This document shows positions 23,946 through 34,661 of a DNA stretch of 64,000 bases, in pieces. Below the pieces are notes generated by a model. It saw nothing but the letters and a program-made list of their open reading frames with translations. It was not told the DNA's origin and ran no database searches. How positions within the stretch are numbered: the stretch's first letter is position 1; every line of letters begins with the position of its first letter. Both the position numbers and the translations under genes were made by a program. The DNA comes from Myotis daubentonii (lineage: Eukaryota; Chordata; Mammalia; Chiroptera; Vespertilionidae), in the NCBI RefSeq assembly GCF_963259705.1, contig NC_081844.1, positions 43,093,341 to 43,157,340 on the forward strand, in the 5' to 3' direction.

Positions 23946-24894
23946 ACAGTGATGTCAATAAATAACAGCACTCAAAACCAAACAAAACCAAACAAAAAGG
24001 CTTTTATGGCCCAACTTCCCACGCCACTAAAATGTCAGCCCCTAAGGGGCTGTTAGTGGTGTTCATTGCTCTCTCTCCAGCGCCTAGGAGAGTGCCGGGC
24101 ACACAGTAGTCGCCCAAGGAATATCTGTGGATGAGTGAAGAAATCCCTTCCACTTCCTGAGGGGAAGAGCCACACTTGCACACATTTCCATCTGTGGAGG
24201 ATCACTGTTTCCTGTCGTTTCCTTCCACATGCCTCACCTCGCCAGTTAACGACCCCCTGAATAACCCTCTGCAGTGTTCACTTCAGATATAACTTTCTGG
24301 TGACCCCATAAAAAATTGGCAGAAATTCCCGGGAAGGATGATATTGTAATTGGTCTTGTGGGGGATCCATGGAGGGATACATTTCACATTATTCATGTTT
24401 CCAGATGGGCTTTCATCCCCAGGGCAGTCATTCCAGAATCTTTTCTCAGTCTTAAGTTTACTCTGAGAAATATAAATAGTGATTTAGGGCTTGATTGCTC
24501 CCACAAAAGGCTCCCGTGTTTTTGGTGCAGGGTGGGAAGTAGGGCAGAGGGGAAGGTGGCTGAGAAGCAGGATGAGGGGCTGGTGCCCACAGGGAGGGTG
24601 CTGTGTGGGAATGAGATGCTGGGATGCAGGGCCTTCCTGGAGGAGGAGGGTTTGGGGGGCAAAGGGACGGGCTAGAGAGAGAATTGTCTGCATGGTCAGG
24701 AGTTGAGGAGCTCTAAGCAGCAATAAGCCTTGGATGCTGGCATGCCAGGTTGGAGCACATGTGGGTCCATCTCACCCTTCCACAAAAACAGTCTCCGAAT
24801 GCCAAGGCTAGTACCCAAGGCTACTTAGCTCAGCTGATTGAGGGGCTGTATGACTAATGTTTACTTGTGGCATTTCTGGAGCTTTTACTAGACT
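23946..24894. other. Unannotated intergenic DNA
   Basis: No gene or clear repeat recognised; overlapping frames at 24,316-24,723 on both strands have no family resemblance. Confidence 0.45.
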
Positions 24895-24980
24895 AATATA
24901 ATAAATCCTTCAATAAATATTTACGTGTCAACCTCTGTGCTGGCTACTAGGGATACAGCCATGAATAAGGATGTGAGCTA
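24895..24980 (-). repeat. L2 3'-end fragment, reverse
   Basis: TTCAATAAATATTTACGTGTC...CTGTGCTGGCTACTAGGGATA resembles the complement of the L2 3' terminus. Confidence 0.5.
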
Positions 24981-25249
24981 CATTTTTATCAGTGAAGTCT
25001 TATCTATTTCATGGCCTCAGATATGAGCCCTAGTCATCTCTTTCTTCAAATGCCTGCTGTTGTTTTCAAAGGGATACATGCAGATAGATCAGAGTAAATT
25101 CCTTAGGAATTTTCCAGTCTGGGTCAGAGGAACTCCATAGTCTAAGAATATAATGTAATAGATTGAAAATCATCCAAACACACACTAGGCATTTGATTCA
25201 TGTAAGGCTCAACCAGAATTCCAGTGTGACCGCCATTCATTTGTGAAGA

Positions 25250-26035
25250 AGGGTTGCATAGCTTACCTGGACCGCTGCAAAGCCTCCTAACAGGAATCCT
25301 TGCTTCCACTCTTGCTCTGCAGTCTTTCTTCCTCACAGTGAGCAAAGTATCTTACCACAGCCTGGCTGACAATACTCCAATGACTTCCTGTTGCAATAGT
25401 ATAAAATCCCATCTCCTTAGGAGCTGCACTGCCTCAGGGCCTGGCTTCCCCTTACATCGCTGATTTCTCTAGAACAGTGATGGCGAACCTTTTGAGCTCA
25501 GCGTGTCAGCATATTGAAAAACCCTAACTTAACTCTGGTGCCGGGTCACATATAGAAATTTTTTGATATTTGCAACCATAGTAAGACAAAGACTTATATT
25601 TTTGATATTTATTTTATATATTTAAATGCCATTTAACAAAGAAAAATCAACCAAAAAAATGAGTTCGCGTGTCACCTCTGACATGCATGTCATAGGTTCG
25701 CCATCACTGCTCTAGAAGCTTATTCTGGCCTTGGAGTTGACCTGAAAACTCTCCTCACCTTTTCTTTGCTTACCCAGCTCTTCATTATTCAGGGTTCAGT
25801 TTAAATGTCTTCTAAGAGAGGTCCTTCCTCACCAGCCCATCTTAAGTAGCTCCTTATCTCTTCCGCACAGAGGCTCTTTACCCCATTAGCACATTTCATA
25901 TTCTTTGTAGCACAAACTTCAAGCGGTTCATCTTAATTATTTGATTACATGTTATTACCCATCTCCTCCTACTAGAACGTAAGTTCCTTGAGAGCAGGAG
26001 AGCAGGTGATACTCAATAAATACTTATTCAATGAA
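25250..26035 (+). mobile_element. L2 LINE 3' end, sense, split by a hAT element
   Basis: CACAGCCTGGCTGACAATACT, CTGCACTGCCTCAGGGCCTGG, then after the hAT GTTCAGTTTAAATGTCTTCT, GGTCCTTCCTCACCAGCCC and the terminal ACTAGAACGTAAGTTCCTTGA...CTCAATAAATACTTATTCAA. The last phrase is the conserved L2 tail. Confidence 0.8.
25475..25709. mobile_element. Non-autonomous hAT transposon, 235 bp
   Basis: Perfect 15-bp terminal inverted repeats CAGTGATGGCGAACC / GGTTCGCCATCACTG and an exact 8-bp duplication CTCTAGAA at 25,467-25,474 and 25,710-25,717. The interior is AT-rich and has no transposase, so it was mobilised in trans. Confidence 0.97.
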
Positions 26036-26758
26036 TTATTTCCTATCACCTTTCCTAAGCACCCAAATGTTTTCTGGGACTGTCTGTGACTATTACTGTA
26101 TTGCCAATGGTTTGACAACACTTTACAAATCCTATTTGAAATCATGGTACATGACACAGAGCCCCAGCACCTGGTGTGAACCCACTGCTTAACATTTGTT
26201 GTCAAACTGGCTTGAGATCAATTAGCACCAGGCAAGTGACTGGAAAAATTACAAGTGACTAAAGAATCTCATTAATTTCTTCAGGCAGTCACAGTAGCCC
26301 AGGAGGGTAAGTCCATAATGACTACTTGTCCAAGAGTTGATGTCCTCCCACATCTCCTTTACTGAAAATGCAGGGCTATGGCAGAGGCCAGAGGCATGGT
26401 GCTACCCAAAAAAAGGGATACTCCTAACGGGGCTGGGGCTGGGGCTGGGTGAAATGTGACTGGAGGGTAATGGCACAGTGGTCTTGCACTTGATGTCCCC
26501 TTGAGACTCGATGTTGGTAGGATGGTGCCCTTCCGTAATACGTTTAGTGGCTTCACTTACTGAATTGACAGCCTCTATGTTTAAAACTGACAAGGAGAAA
26601 ATTAGGGTTTCGCTTGCTTTTGTGTGTGTCACATGTGAATAACCAATTGCTTGGCAGCTAGTTAAAACTCATATTTCCCTTGTCAGCTTTTTAGCAACTG
26701 TGAAGATCAGGTTACTAAGTCTCTCCTGCCTTTGCCCTCTTGGCTAACTAGTTATATT
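26036..26758. other. Unannotated intergenic DNA
   Basis: No gene or clear repeat recognised. Confidence 0.45.
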
Positions 26759-26767
26759 TGCATTTAT

Positions 26768-26994
26768 TTTTTTTTTAATTTTTAAAATATGTTTTTATTA
26801 ATTTCAGAGTGAGGAAGGGAGAAGGAGAGAGATAGAAACATCAATGATGAGAGAGAATCATTGACTGGCTGCCTCCTGCATGCCCCCTACTAGGGATTGA
26901 GCCCACAACCTGGGCATGTGCCCTGACCGGAAATCGAACCATGACCTCCTGTATCATAAGTTGACCCTCAACCATTGAGCCACATGGGCCACAC
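26768..26994 (-). mobile_element. Ves SINE, reverse orientation
   Basis: Bounded by TGCATTTAT at 26,759-26,767 and 26,995-27,003. Minus-strand head GTGTGGCCCATGTGGCTCAATGG and A-rich tail at the left. Its right duplication overlaps the start of the neighbouring Helitron. Confidence 0.88.
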
Positions 26995-27009
26995 TGCATT
27001 TATCTACAC

Positions 27010-27221
27010 CAGTGGTTCTCAACCTTCTGGCCTTTTAAATACAGTTCCTCATGTTGTGACCCAACCATAAAATTATTTTCGTTGCTACTTCATAACTGTA
27101 ATGTTGCTACTGTTATGAATCATAATGTAAATATCTGATATGCAGGATGGTCTTAGGCAACCCCTGTGAAAGGGTCATTCAACCGCCAAAGGGGTTGCGA
27201 CCCACAGGTTGAGAACCCCTG
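27010..27221. mobile_element. SPIN-family non-autonomous hAT transposon, 212 bp
   Basis: Termini CAGTGGTTCTCAACCTTCTG and CACAGGTTGAGAACCCCTG, interior with GTTGTGACCCAACCATAAA and TGCAGGATGGTCTTAGGC, which matches what I know of SPIN ('Space Invader') elements. The 8-bp duplication ATCTACAC is at 27,002-27,009 and 27,222-27,229. SPIN is known for horizontal transfer among distant tetrapods including vespertilionid bats. It landed across the 5' border of a Helitron and is therefore younger than it. Confidence 0.95.
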
Positions 27222-27377
27222 ATCTACACTAATAAAAGAGAAACATGCAAATTAACCATCACTCCGCCACTCCGCTACACCCACCAGCCAATCAGAGCAA
27301 CTATGCAAATTAACCCAACAAAGATGGTGGTTAATTTGCATACACAGGTGCGGAGCGAAGACTGAAGATGACTGAAG

Positions 27378-27587
27378 ATGGCAGCGGCCACAGAGCTGGA
27401 GCCAGCAGGAGGCTTGGGTTGCTCCTGGCAACGGAGGAAGCCAAGCTTCCTGTGGTCCCTGTACTCTGCTCAAGGAGTGGCTGGGGGCCTGGGTCACCGG
27501 GGGCCAACCCAGGCCTCCAGCCTGCCCTGGGCTCCACTCAAGGAACTGGAAAAAACAAAAAGGAAGGGCTGGGAGCAGCCGGAGTAG
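27378..27587 (+). other. 69-codon frame inside the Helitron cargo
   Basis: The frame begins MAAATELEPAGG and ends at a TAG inside the element. An Ala-rich start in GC-rich DNA resembles the first exon of a housekeeping gene, and HeliBats are known to capture promoters and first exons. I cannot name a donor gene and there is no sign of expression, so this is only a candidate capture. Confidence 0.25.
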
Positions 27588-27846
27588 AGAAGCCAAGCCT
27601 CGCTGCTGCGGCCGGACCAAAGGTCTGGGTCCCGGGTGCTGGAGGAAAACCAGTGCTGGCAGCCAGGGGAAGGAACGCCTATTGCACAAATCTTTGTGCA
27701 ATGGGACACTAGTTTTTATATAAATCTTTTTCTTCTGTCCCTTTGACAGCATAGTATCTAAAATGGTATATTATCTTCACAGGTGTTCCATGTTGGAATG
27801 TGCTTGCTCTTATATAAATTCAGAGACATAAAAAGACATGTTGCAT

Positions 27847-28034
27847 CCCAGCTGGCATGGCTCAGTGGTTGAGTGTCAACCTGTGAACCAGGAGGTCACA
27901 GTTTGATTCCTGGTCAGGACACATGCCTAGGTTGTGGCCTCGATCCCCAGTGTGGGGCATGCAGAAGGCAGCCGATCAATGATTCTCTCTCATCATTAAT
28001 GTTTTTATCTCTCTCTCCCTCTCCCTTCCTCTCT
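27847..28034 (+). mobile_element. Ves SINE lacking an A-rich tail
   Basis: Flanked by exact 12-bp copies of GACATGTTGCAT at 27,835-27,846 and 28,035-28,046. Head CCCAGCTGGCATGGCTCAGTG. The element stops at CCCTTCCTCTCT and the duplication follows at once, with no poly-A. Confidence 0.93.
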
Positions 28035-28046
28035 GACATGTTGCAT

Positions 28047-28780
28047 ATATGTACTAAATCCTTATAATGACTTAAGGTCAAAGATTTTTTTCTCAGTGGA
28101 TTCACCATCAACAAAAAAGATTTGTCAACTACTGGGAATTTGAGAGTTTTCTAATCCTGCTGGAATAGGAAGTTCTAAACATTTGTGAAACAGATTTTTC
28201 CTCCGTATAGGTTCATTTACAGATCCTATACCATACAATTGTGCCCTGACTCATGGAAAAGAAGACACCTCAACTTTAGCATGTTTTTCAAGCTGCACAC
28301 CTGGAATGGTATCCTTCTCTCCTTTCTAGGTTCCGTGGGATGATCAAATCTCAGAACTGTGGAAAACAGACAAGCTCTGCTCCAACCCTCTCTTCCTGTC
28401 TCTTTTTGATCTACAACTTACATAGAATTGCAGCTGAGAATCACTTACTGGCAGCTGTAGCCACAGATCTTCTCTCCATGTTTCAGAGAATTACTGAGCA
28501 GGGAATTAAGAGTTGTCTCCGAGGTTTCACAAACAATACCTCTGGACCACGGCAGGCCATCACCCTGTACAAGGGATGAGAACCAGAGAGCAGGATATGA
28601 AGTTTTCTCACCCCAAGGAAACCCCTGAGAGATACTCTCTTAAGGTTTATAGGAAATGCATTTCTGACCCACAGGTCACAGAATAGCTCACCATGAATTT
28701 TAATTGGCTGCCAAGTCATTGCTAATTCATATCCAACTTCTGCAGAAAAAAAGTGTTATCAAGAGGAATTTAACAGGAAC
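28047..28780. other. Unannotated intergenic DNA
   Basis: No gene or clear repeat recognised. Confidence 0.45.
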
Positions 28781-28792
28781 TCTTTCTTTCCT

Positions 28793-28863
<71 letters not shown>

Positions 28864-28882
28864 CTTTTTTCTTTTTTTTTTT
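28781..28882. repeat. (CTTT)n microsatellite followed by a T-run
   Basis: About twenty near-perfect CTTT units then a T-rich block. The block may be the tail of the reverse-oriented repeat that begins at 28,883. Confidence 0.95.
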
Positions 28883-28960
28883 ACATGAGCATAATTCTAT
28901 AGCTGCTGAAAGCCTAACAGAGGGGATGGTAAATAAACATACGGAGCTAGGGTGCATTCA
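28883..28960. repeat. Dispersed repeat shared with 32,255-32,330
   Basis: ATAGCTGCTGAAAGCCTAAC, AGAGGGGATGGTAAATAAAC and CGGAGCTAGGG match ACAGCTGCTGAAAGTCTAAC, AGAGGGAATAGTAAATCAAC and TGAGCCAGGG near 32,278, each preceded by a T-rich block and TTACATG. Same family in the same orientation; I do not know its name. Confidence 0.7.
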
Positions 28961-29084
28961 TTTTCAGAACTTTCTGCTTGAAGAGGAGCCTGGAAAACCG
29001 TCAGATTCACTTTGGATTATAAATGTTTTATTCTGACAAGGGAGTTATCATCATGCAACTGCCCAAACCAGGCCAAAACAATTT

Positions 29085-29669
29085 TGTGATGCTGTGAGAC
29101 AAGCTGAAGGGATAGGGCATAAGAGGACCTGTCACACCGAACATGTCAAATGAAACCAACACCAACGTAACTTTAGTTTGAGGCACTGAACTCCCAGGCC
29201 ACTGACCTCCTCCCTGCCTATCCTCAGCTTCAGAGGATCCATCTTCGTCCTGACCCATTCCTCTCATTTCTTTCTTTACCAACCCCCCCTCTCCCCCCGA
29301 CTTTTCTCTCTTCAAACTCATTTTCTTTCCTCCTCCTCCTTGGTGTTAAATTTGATTGAGCAATTGAACGGATACCCCTCCCCCAGGAACTGGCGTTTCA
29401 GGTCATTTCACTATGGACATTGCCTTTGCTGAAGACCACATTTCACTTGTGGTGACCACATTCCATTCTCTCCCCTCCGGGGATGCATAAAGAAGTCTCT
29501 GCCCAGGGAAAAGCCCGCCAAAGGTCCTTTAAAAGCCGCTGACGCCCCTCACTGGGAGCTGGGGCCATCCAAGCTCAGCCACCTGGTGTGCTGATGATCG
29601 ATCGAATAAATTCGTCATCCCTCACCACTCTGGCCTCGTGAGTTCCTCCTTCAGTGACCTAACACTTGG
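29085..29669 (+). mobile_element. Probable solo LTR of an endogenous retrovirus
   Basis: The 3' part has LTR architecture: CTTTAAAAGCCGCTGACGCC (TATA-like, about 29,528), then CGATCGAATAAATTCGTCATC (poly-A signal about 29,604), a CCTCGTGAGTTCC stretch, and a terminal CCTAACA. The left border is uncertain and I found no matching target duplication or adjoining coding region. Class I (gammaretrovirus-like) layout is my best guess. Confidence 0.5.
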
Positions 29670-31054
29670 TATCTATTACATATACTCATAATATGTTTTA
29701 AAAATTTGCAGCCAACTCATCAAACATCCAATTATCTGTAAAGAAATTGAGCACTCTTTTCGGGAATGTATGCTTCTTAATAGGTAATGTCAAACTGCTC
29801 ATCAACACACATTCCCGGGCACCTTTGCCCTTGTTTCTTTTATTGTAGAGGCTAGAAAGAAAAATCCTCAACTTTACAGCTTCTCTCTGTCTCTCTTTCT
29901 TAAGGGACTTTTAAATGTTTATAGGTTTTTCTCCATAAAGGTTTTTTAGCTTCCCAACTTCTCTTGCAGCTAGTTGAAGCCTGAGGAATCTGATTGAAAA
30001 CTTCTGTTGAATTTTTTCAGGTCTGACCACAGGCGATTCCTTCCAAAGGCTTTACCTGGCAGACCTCCAAGGAGAAAGCTATCTGCAGACACCAGACCCC
30101 TTCACAGCTGGTGTGTTGTGATCTCTAGGGGGCATCAGGGACTCAGGGACCCCTGGCCTGCCCTTCTCTTACACATAGTTGCATTCCAAGCCCAGGTGCC
30201 TCCATTGGAGGGTCTCCTCACTGGGGAACCTTGAAGACATTTTTTTCCTCTGACGCAGTACTTTTCCACTCTTAGCCCTGCTCCTTACACTCTTCCATCC
30301 CCACGGGTCCATAAAACTGAAGGAATCTTCTGCTCAGGGCTTCCTCAAGAATAAGACAACCCTGGTCCATGCTGGTCCACCCTGTCCTCCAGGAATGCGG
30401 GAGTACAGTCCATGGGGGGAAATGAAACTGGGAGCATAGGTGCTTTCACAGGTTAACCTCCTGCTTATACTGTTGCACTAAGCGATTTAAGGCTTCATTG
30501 TTGCTTGAATTAGCAGCTCCAACACCTGCCAGCTCAGCTCTCTCTCCTGGCTCACCTGAGCTCCTGACAGAGAACTATGTAACACAACTTTGGACAATAA
30601 ATCAAGGAAGAAGTCAGCTGGATGGCGTAGAAGAAAGCTTTTACTTTCCTGCTCAGGCAAGTAAGGTATTGGGGTTGGGGGACAAATGGCATTCTGCCTT
30701 CACCTGCCTAGAATACAGCTGCGAGGTCTGTAGATGCAGCAGTCACTGTATGAATATGCGAGTGTCCTGGTGCACGGATTCATGCACACTGAAAGGAAAT
30801 TAATTAGAAGAAATATTTTAATATCACTATTCGCGTCTTGCTAATGAAAAGAAAATAGGATTCTATCGAGTCTCCTATCTACCTACTGCAGGACTTCTGT
30901 GAGGATCAAATGAGATGAGGCATGGGAAAACGCATCACAAACATTTGGTTAAACTGTAAAATGTTTGCACCTGGCTATAAAGCAAGTCGGGTTCCTGGGC
31001 TGAAGAAACTCCAAGGAGGCTAGTTGCTAGGGAGAGGAATCTGGGGGTTGCTAC
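29670..31054. other. Unannotated intergenic DNA
   Basis: No gene or clear repeat recognised; short frames at 30,007-30,803 lack family resemblance. Confidence 0.45.
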
Positions 31055-31570
31055 ATGACGTCATTACCTGGTGTCTACAGCAACCATTCTGGGCTGGGCT
31101 GTCGGCTGCATTTTGCGCCATGGGGCCTTGGAGCATTGGCTGAGATTTGGTGGGGTGTCGCTCTGGGGTGGTGGCAGGGCCTGTGTCCCACTTGGGGGAA
31201 GCCGAGAGTTGCTTTGTGGGTCAGGTCCGTGGTACCGTTTATTTTTAAATGGTCAGTGCATGTCATGGCAGCTCCTGTGTTGAGTGTCTGCCCCCTGGTG
31301 GTCAGTGCACATCATAACTACCAGTCAGACAGTCGGATAGACACTTAACCTTTTATATCCTATATAATAAAAGCATAATATGCAAATCAACCGAACAGCA
31401 GAACGACCAGAACAACCAGTCTCTATGACGCGCACTGAGCACCAGGGAGCAGACACTCAATGCAGGAGCTGCCCCCTGGTGGTCAGTGTGCTCCCACAGA
31501 AGGCTGATCCCCGCAGGCCATGCCCCCCACCAGTGCATGAATCCCATGCACCAGGCCTCTAGTATATAGA
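31055..31570 (-). mobile_element. HeliBat Helitron, reverse orientation, split by a second Helitron
   Basis: Reading the minus strand from 31,570, and skipping the insertion, gives TCTATATATATAAAAGGTT then the HeliBat 5' pattern with GACCACCAGGGGGCAGACAC. The 5' TC is preceded on that strand by A (T at 31,571). The far end is not clear: no hairpin plus CTAG was found near 31,020-31,060, so the left edge is approximate and the 3' end may be lost. Confidence 0.75.
31358..31562 (+). mobile_element. Short HeliBat Helitron, 205 bp, inside another Helitron
   Basis: Begins TCCTATATAATAAAAGC at 31,358 and ends GTGCATGAATCCCATGCACC hairpin plus AGGCCTCTAG at 31,562, between A (31,357) and T (31,563). 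Joining the flanks, CCTTTTATA + TATATAGATA, restores the 5' end of the opposing element. Confidence 0.95.
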
Positions 31571-31632
31571 TAACATGAGAAGCCAAGCCCTTAAAGATGT
31601 TGAGAAGAAAGGTGGAAAGAGCCTGGGTTCTT

Positions 31633-31851
31633 TTTTTAAAAATATATTTTATTGAATTTTTACAGAGAGAAAGGGAGAGGGATAGAGAGTTAGAAACATC
31701 CATGTGAGAGAAACATCTATCAGCTGCCTCCTGCACACCCACTACTGGAGATGTGCCTGCAACCAAGGTACATGCCCTTGACCGGAATCGAACCTGGGAC
31801 CCTTCAGTCCTCAGGCTGATGCTCTATCCACTGAGCCAAACCAGTTAGGGC
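31633..31851 (-). mobile_element. Ves SINE, reverse orientation
   Basis: Flanked by AGAGCCTGGGTTCTT at 31,618-31,632 and AGAGCCTGTGTTCTT at 31,852-31,866 (one mismatch). Minus-strand head CCCTAACTGGTTTGGCTCAG. Confidence 0.95.
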
Positions 31852-31866
31852 AGAGCCTGTGTTCTT

Positions 31867-33179
31867 GATAACACTATTGATCCACTGCAATAGCCTTGGG
31901 ATAAGAAAAATAGACTTCTTATAGTAATTTAAAAATATGTCCACAACTTCTTTGACCCTCTTCCCATCAGAAGGAAAAGTCTAATTCCCCTTTCCTTAGT
32001 TATGGGTTAGCTTTAGCTCATTGTTTACGACAAACAGAATACAGCAAACATGATGCCAATGCCAGGTCAGAAAAGGTAATACAGCTTCTCTCTTGTTCTT
32101 TCTCTTTCTTTTTCTCTCTCTCTTTCTCTTCCCTCTCCCCCCCCACCCCCCCTCTCTCTCAACACATGCCTGAGAGGCCCTTAGCTGACAGATAAGCTGT
32201 CCAGCTCTACTGAAGCGGCCATGCTAGAGAGACCACATTTTATTTATTTATTATTTATTTTACATGTGCATGAGCCTACAGCTGCTGAAAGTCTAACAGA
32301 GGGAATAGTAAATCAACATATGAGCCAGGGACAGATCACTGGAATGTTGAGCCCTAGGATTTGGATTACTTAGGGTTTAGCATGAATCATTCTTGGGGGA
32401 CTAAGGGGAGAGTAATGAATGCTACTAATTAGCCTGCTAAGCATTCTCTGTAACTAGAGGATATTTGGTTGCAACTGGAAAGCTGAAGTAATTATCTCTT
32501 TATTATGTATGAATCTGTTTCCATGACCCACATGGGCATTTATGACTGGTTAACTCAGATAAATGGACGGCCAGGCTAATGACAGCATTATGGAGTCATG
32601 CCCTGTCGCTTCCCTTTATTCTAGGGCAATAGGCTCCAGCCCTTGTAGTGCAAGGTGGCCACTGAGTCTGAAAGCACAAATATTACTTTTTCATGTAATA
32701 TTAATAAACCACTCATTATGCATTTATCTATGTTTCCAGAATTTGGTGTCCACCCTGGAGATACTTTGGGGGATGTATCTTTTCCAAAACTTATTTCAGC
32801 CTCGACCCTCCCATCTTCTCTGAGAAATACTCCTGGTCCATGTAGGTGGGCTCCAGGAGACTCTGCCTGTGTGATGTGAGCTCGCTGGCCTCAGATGACT
32901 GAACAAGAGGTGAGCACTTGATTCAAGCAGGGCCGATCACATTCTCTCCCAGAAGTAGGAATGGAGAGCCAGCCAGCCAGTCTCTGCTAATGACTGGAAC
33001 AGTCACAGAAACATTCATTAGCTGCGGTTCAGCCATATTTGGCCTTATGGGAACAGAATCAGAGAGGAAGCTGGACCCTAACATTAGAGAACAAAGCAGA
33101 TGTACCAAAAAAAAAAAAAAAGCACAGGAGAGGCAGTCCAAGAGTACACCTTGGGAATGTGGTTGCTATTCATTTCTTC
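31867..33179. other. Intergenic DNA with a pyrimidine tract and a dispersed repeat
   Basis: 32,092-32,160 is a CT-rich tract ending in C-runs. 32,255-32,330 is the second copy of the unnamed repeat at 28,883, after a TTTATTTATTT block. An A16 run ends near 33,121. No gene recognised. Confidence 0.5.
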
Positions 33180-33330
33180 ATTTCATTTTATTTTTCCCAT
33201 CACCATGTATCTCCTCTAAGCCATCTTCCACCACCACCACCCCTGCCCCACTGCCCCCCCACACCCTCAGTCACCACGCTGCTGTGCATGTCCATAGGCT
33301 ACGCTCCTGCCCTTAGTTCCTTGGCGTGCT
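33180..33330 (-). mobile_element. Bat L1 3'-end fragment, reverse orientation
   Basis: TTTTTCCCATCACCATGTATC, CACCCTCAGTCACCACGCTG and GTGCATGTCCATAGGCTACG parallel the fragment at 23,740-23,945 and are typical of the complement of bat L1 3' ends. Confidence 0.6.
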
Positions 33331-34440
33331 GTAGTATCCTTATACCAAATTCCCCCTTGGTGCTTAAGACAAGTTCAGTTGTTATTTGTTACTTGCCACC
33401 AAGAGTGTAGCTAACCTAACTTTAAACTGTAAGGGAGGTAAGGTAATTTTCTGTCTACCTTTCTGAGTTCTTAGAGGAGACTCCTGTAATAAAAATTAAC
33501 AAGAAAAAACAAACAGAAGTTTATTAACATGTTTAGCTCATATACACAGGGGAGATGCCCAGGGGAAAATGAGTAACTCCCCAAGGTGATTTAAAATTCA
33601 CAATTAAATAGCATCATAATAATGAAAGGAGTGAGGAGATGTTGGATTCTTAGGGGAGAGTAAATGATTTTTAGGAAAAGTGAATGGGCCCTTAGAAGAA
33701 TAGACGGGAGGCATTTGTGACAAAATTCATCTTGTTGTGGTGTCCACTTCTAATCTCTTCTGTGACAGTCTTTCCTGGCTGACAAAACTCCTGGGAGGGA
33801 ATTGATGACAATGGAGTTCCTTTTGGAGGATCTGTCTTTCAGCAGATAAGCCTCTACCTGCATTTGCTGTTTTTCAAATGCCTGCAGCTCAAAATAATCA
33901 ATAGATCCGAGCTGCATATCTTAGGGGTGGCACATTGTGCTACCCTTCAAAACCTTGTCCACTGTCTCCCCAGGGACTGCCACTGGCCGCGAGGGTCAGC
34001 GAGGTCCAGGTAGATAGTGCGAATCCATTGTCACTGAAGTGGAGGCAATTTAAGAGCACCCAGAAGGGCCCCAGACACATCTGCTTTAAACACAAAGGGC
34101 CGCCACAGCCGTCCTGCAAGCTTGGCAAGCTCTCTGTCCAGTCCCAAATTGATTTTTTTTTCCTAATAGAAAAGAGTTTCCCTGAGGTACCGACTAAAGA
34201 ATCTGCTCTTCACAAAACAATTCCAAATCCTCACACTCCAGCAGATCTTTGCTAAAAGGAAAACACGTCCTCCAATAGCCACAGCTGAATTGCCCCCATA
34301 GGTTATTTGCCCTGTCCTTCACTAAAACGAATTCCATTGGGTAGAACCAAGTGAAACTGCTCTCCAGGCTTAGTCCTATGTAGAATGCCTCCAAACTCAC
34401 TTTGTTTGGTGTTGCTTCTGTTTGGTTTTTTAACCCTCAC
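33331..34440. other. Unannotated intergenic DNA
   Basis: No gene or clear repeat recognised. Confidence 0.45.
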
Positions 34441-34444
34441 CTGA

Positions 34445-34661
34445 GCATATATATTTTTTAATATGTTTTTATTGGTTTCAGAGAGGAGGAAAGATAGAAA
34501 CATCAATGACGAGAGAGAATTATTCATCAGCTGCCTCCTGCACGCCCCCTACTGGGGATCGAGCCTGCAACCTGGGTATGTGCCCTGACCAGGAATTGAA
34601 CCGAGACCCTTCGGTCCATGAGACAATGCTCCAACCGACTGAGCCACACTTGCAGGGGCTG
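34445..34661 (-). mobile_element. Ves SINE, reverse orientation
   Basis: Minus-strand head CCCCTGCAAGTGTGGCTCAGT with B box GGTTCAATTCC; A-rich tail at the left, preceded by AACCCTCACCTGAGCATAT, a decayed form of the splice-donor-like tail motif seen at 4140 and 47,265. Confidence 0.9.

Larger units (their letters stand above)
27003..27712 (+). mobile_element. HeliBat-type Helitron carrying unrelated GC-rich cargo
   Basis: The 5' end TCTACAC is cut off by a SPIN element and resumes at 27,230 as TAATAAAAGAGAAACATGC. The 3' end has the hairpin TTGCACAAA-TCTTTGTGCAA and GGGACACTAG. It sits between A (27,002) and T (27,713). The middle (about 27,330-27,690) is GC-rich and unlike the other Helitrons in the window, so it may be captured host sequence; this subfamily uses different termini from the copies at 9984 and 31,358. 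Confidence 0.88.

Noticed and set aside
28704..29036. Ser/Phe/Leu-rich 110-codon frame resembling a membrane protein
   Set aside because: Its hydrophobic core is the CTTT microsatellite.
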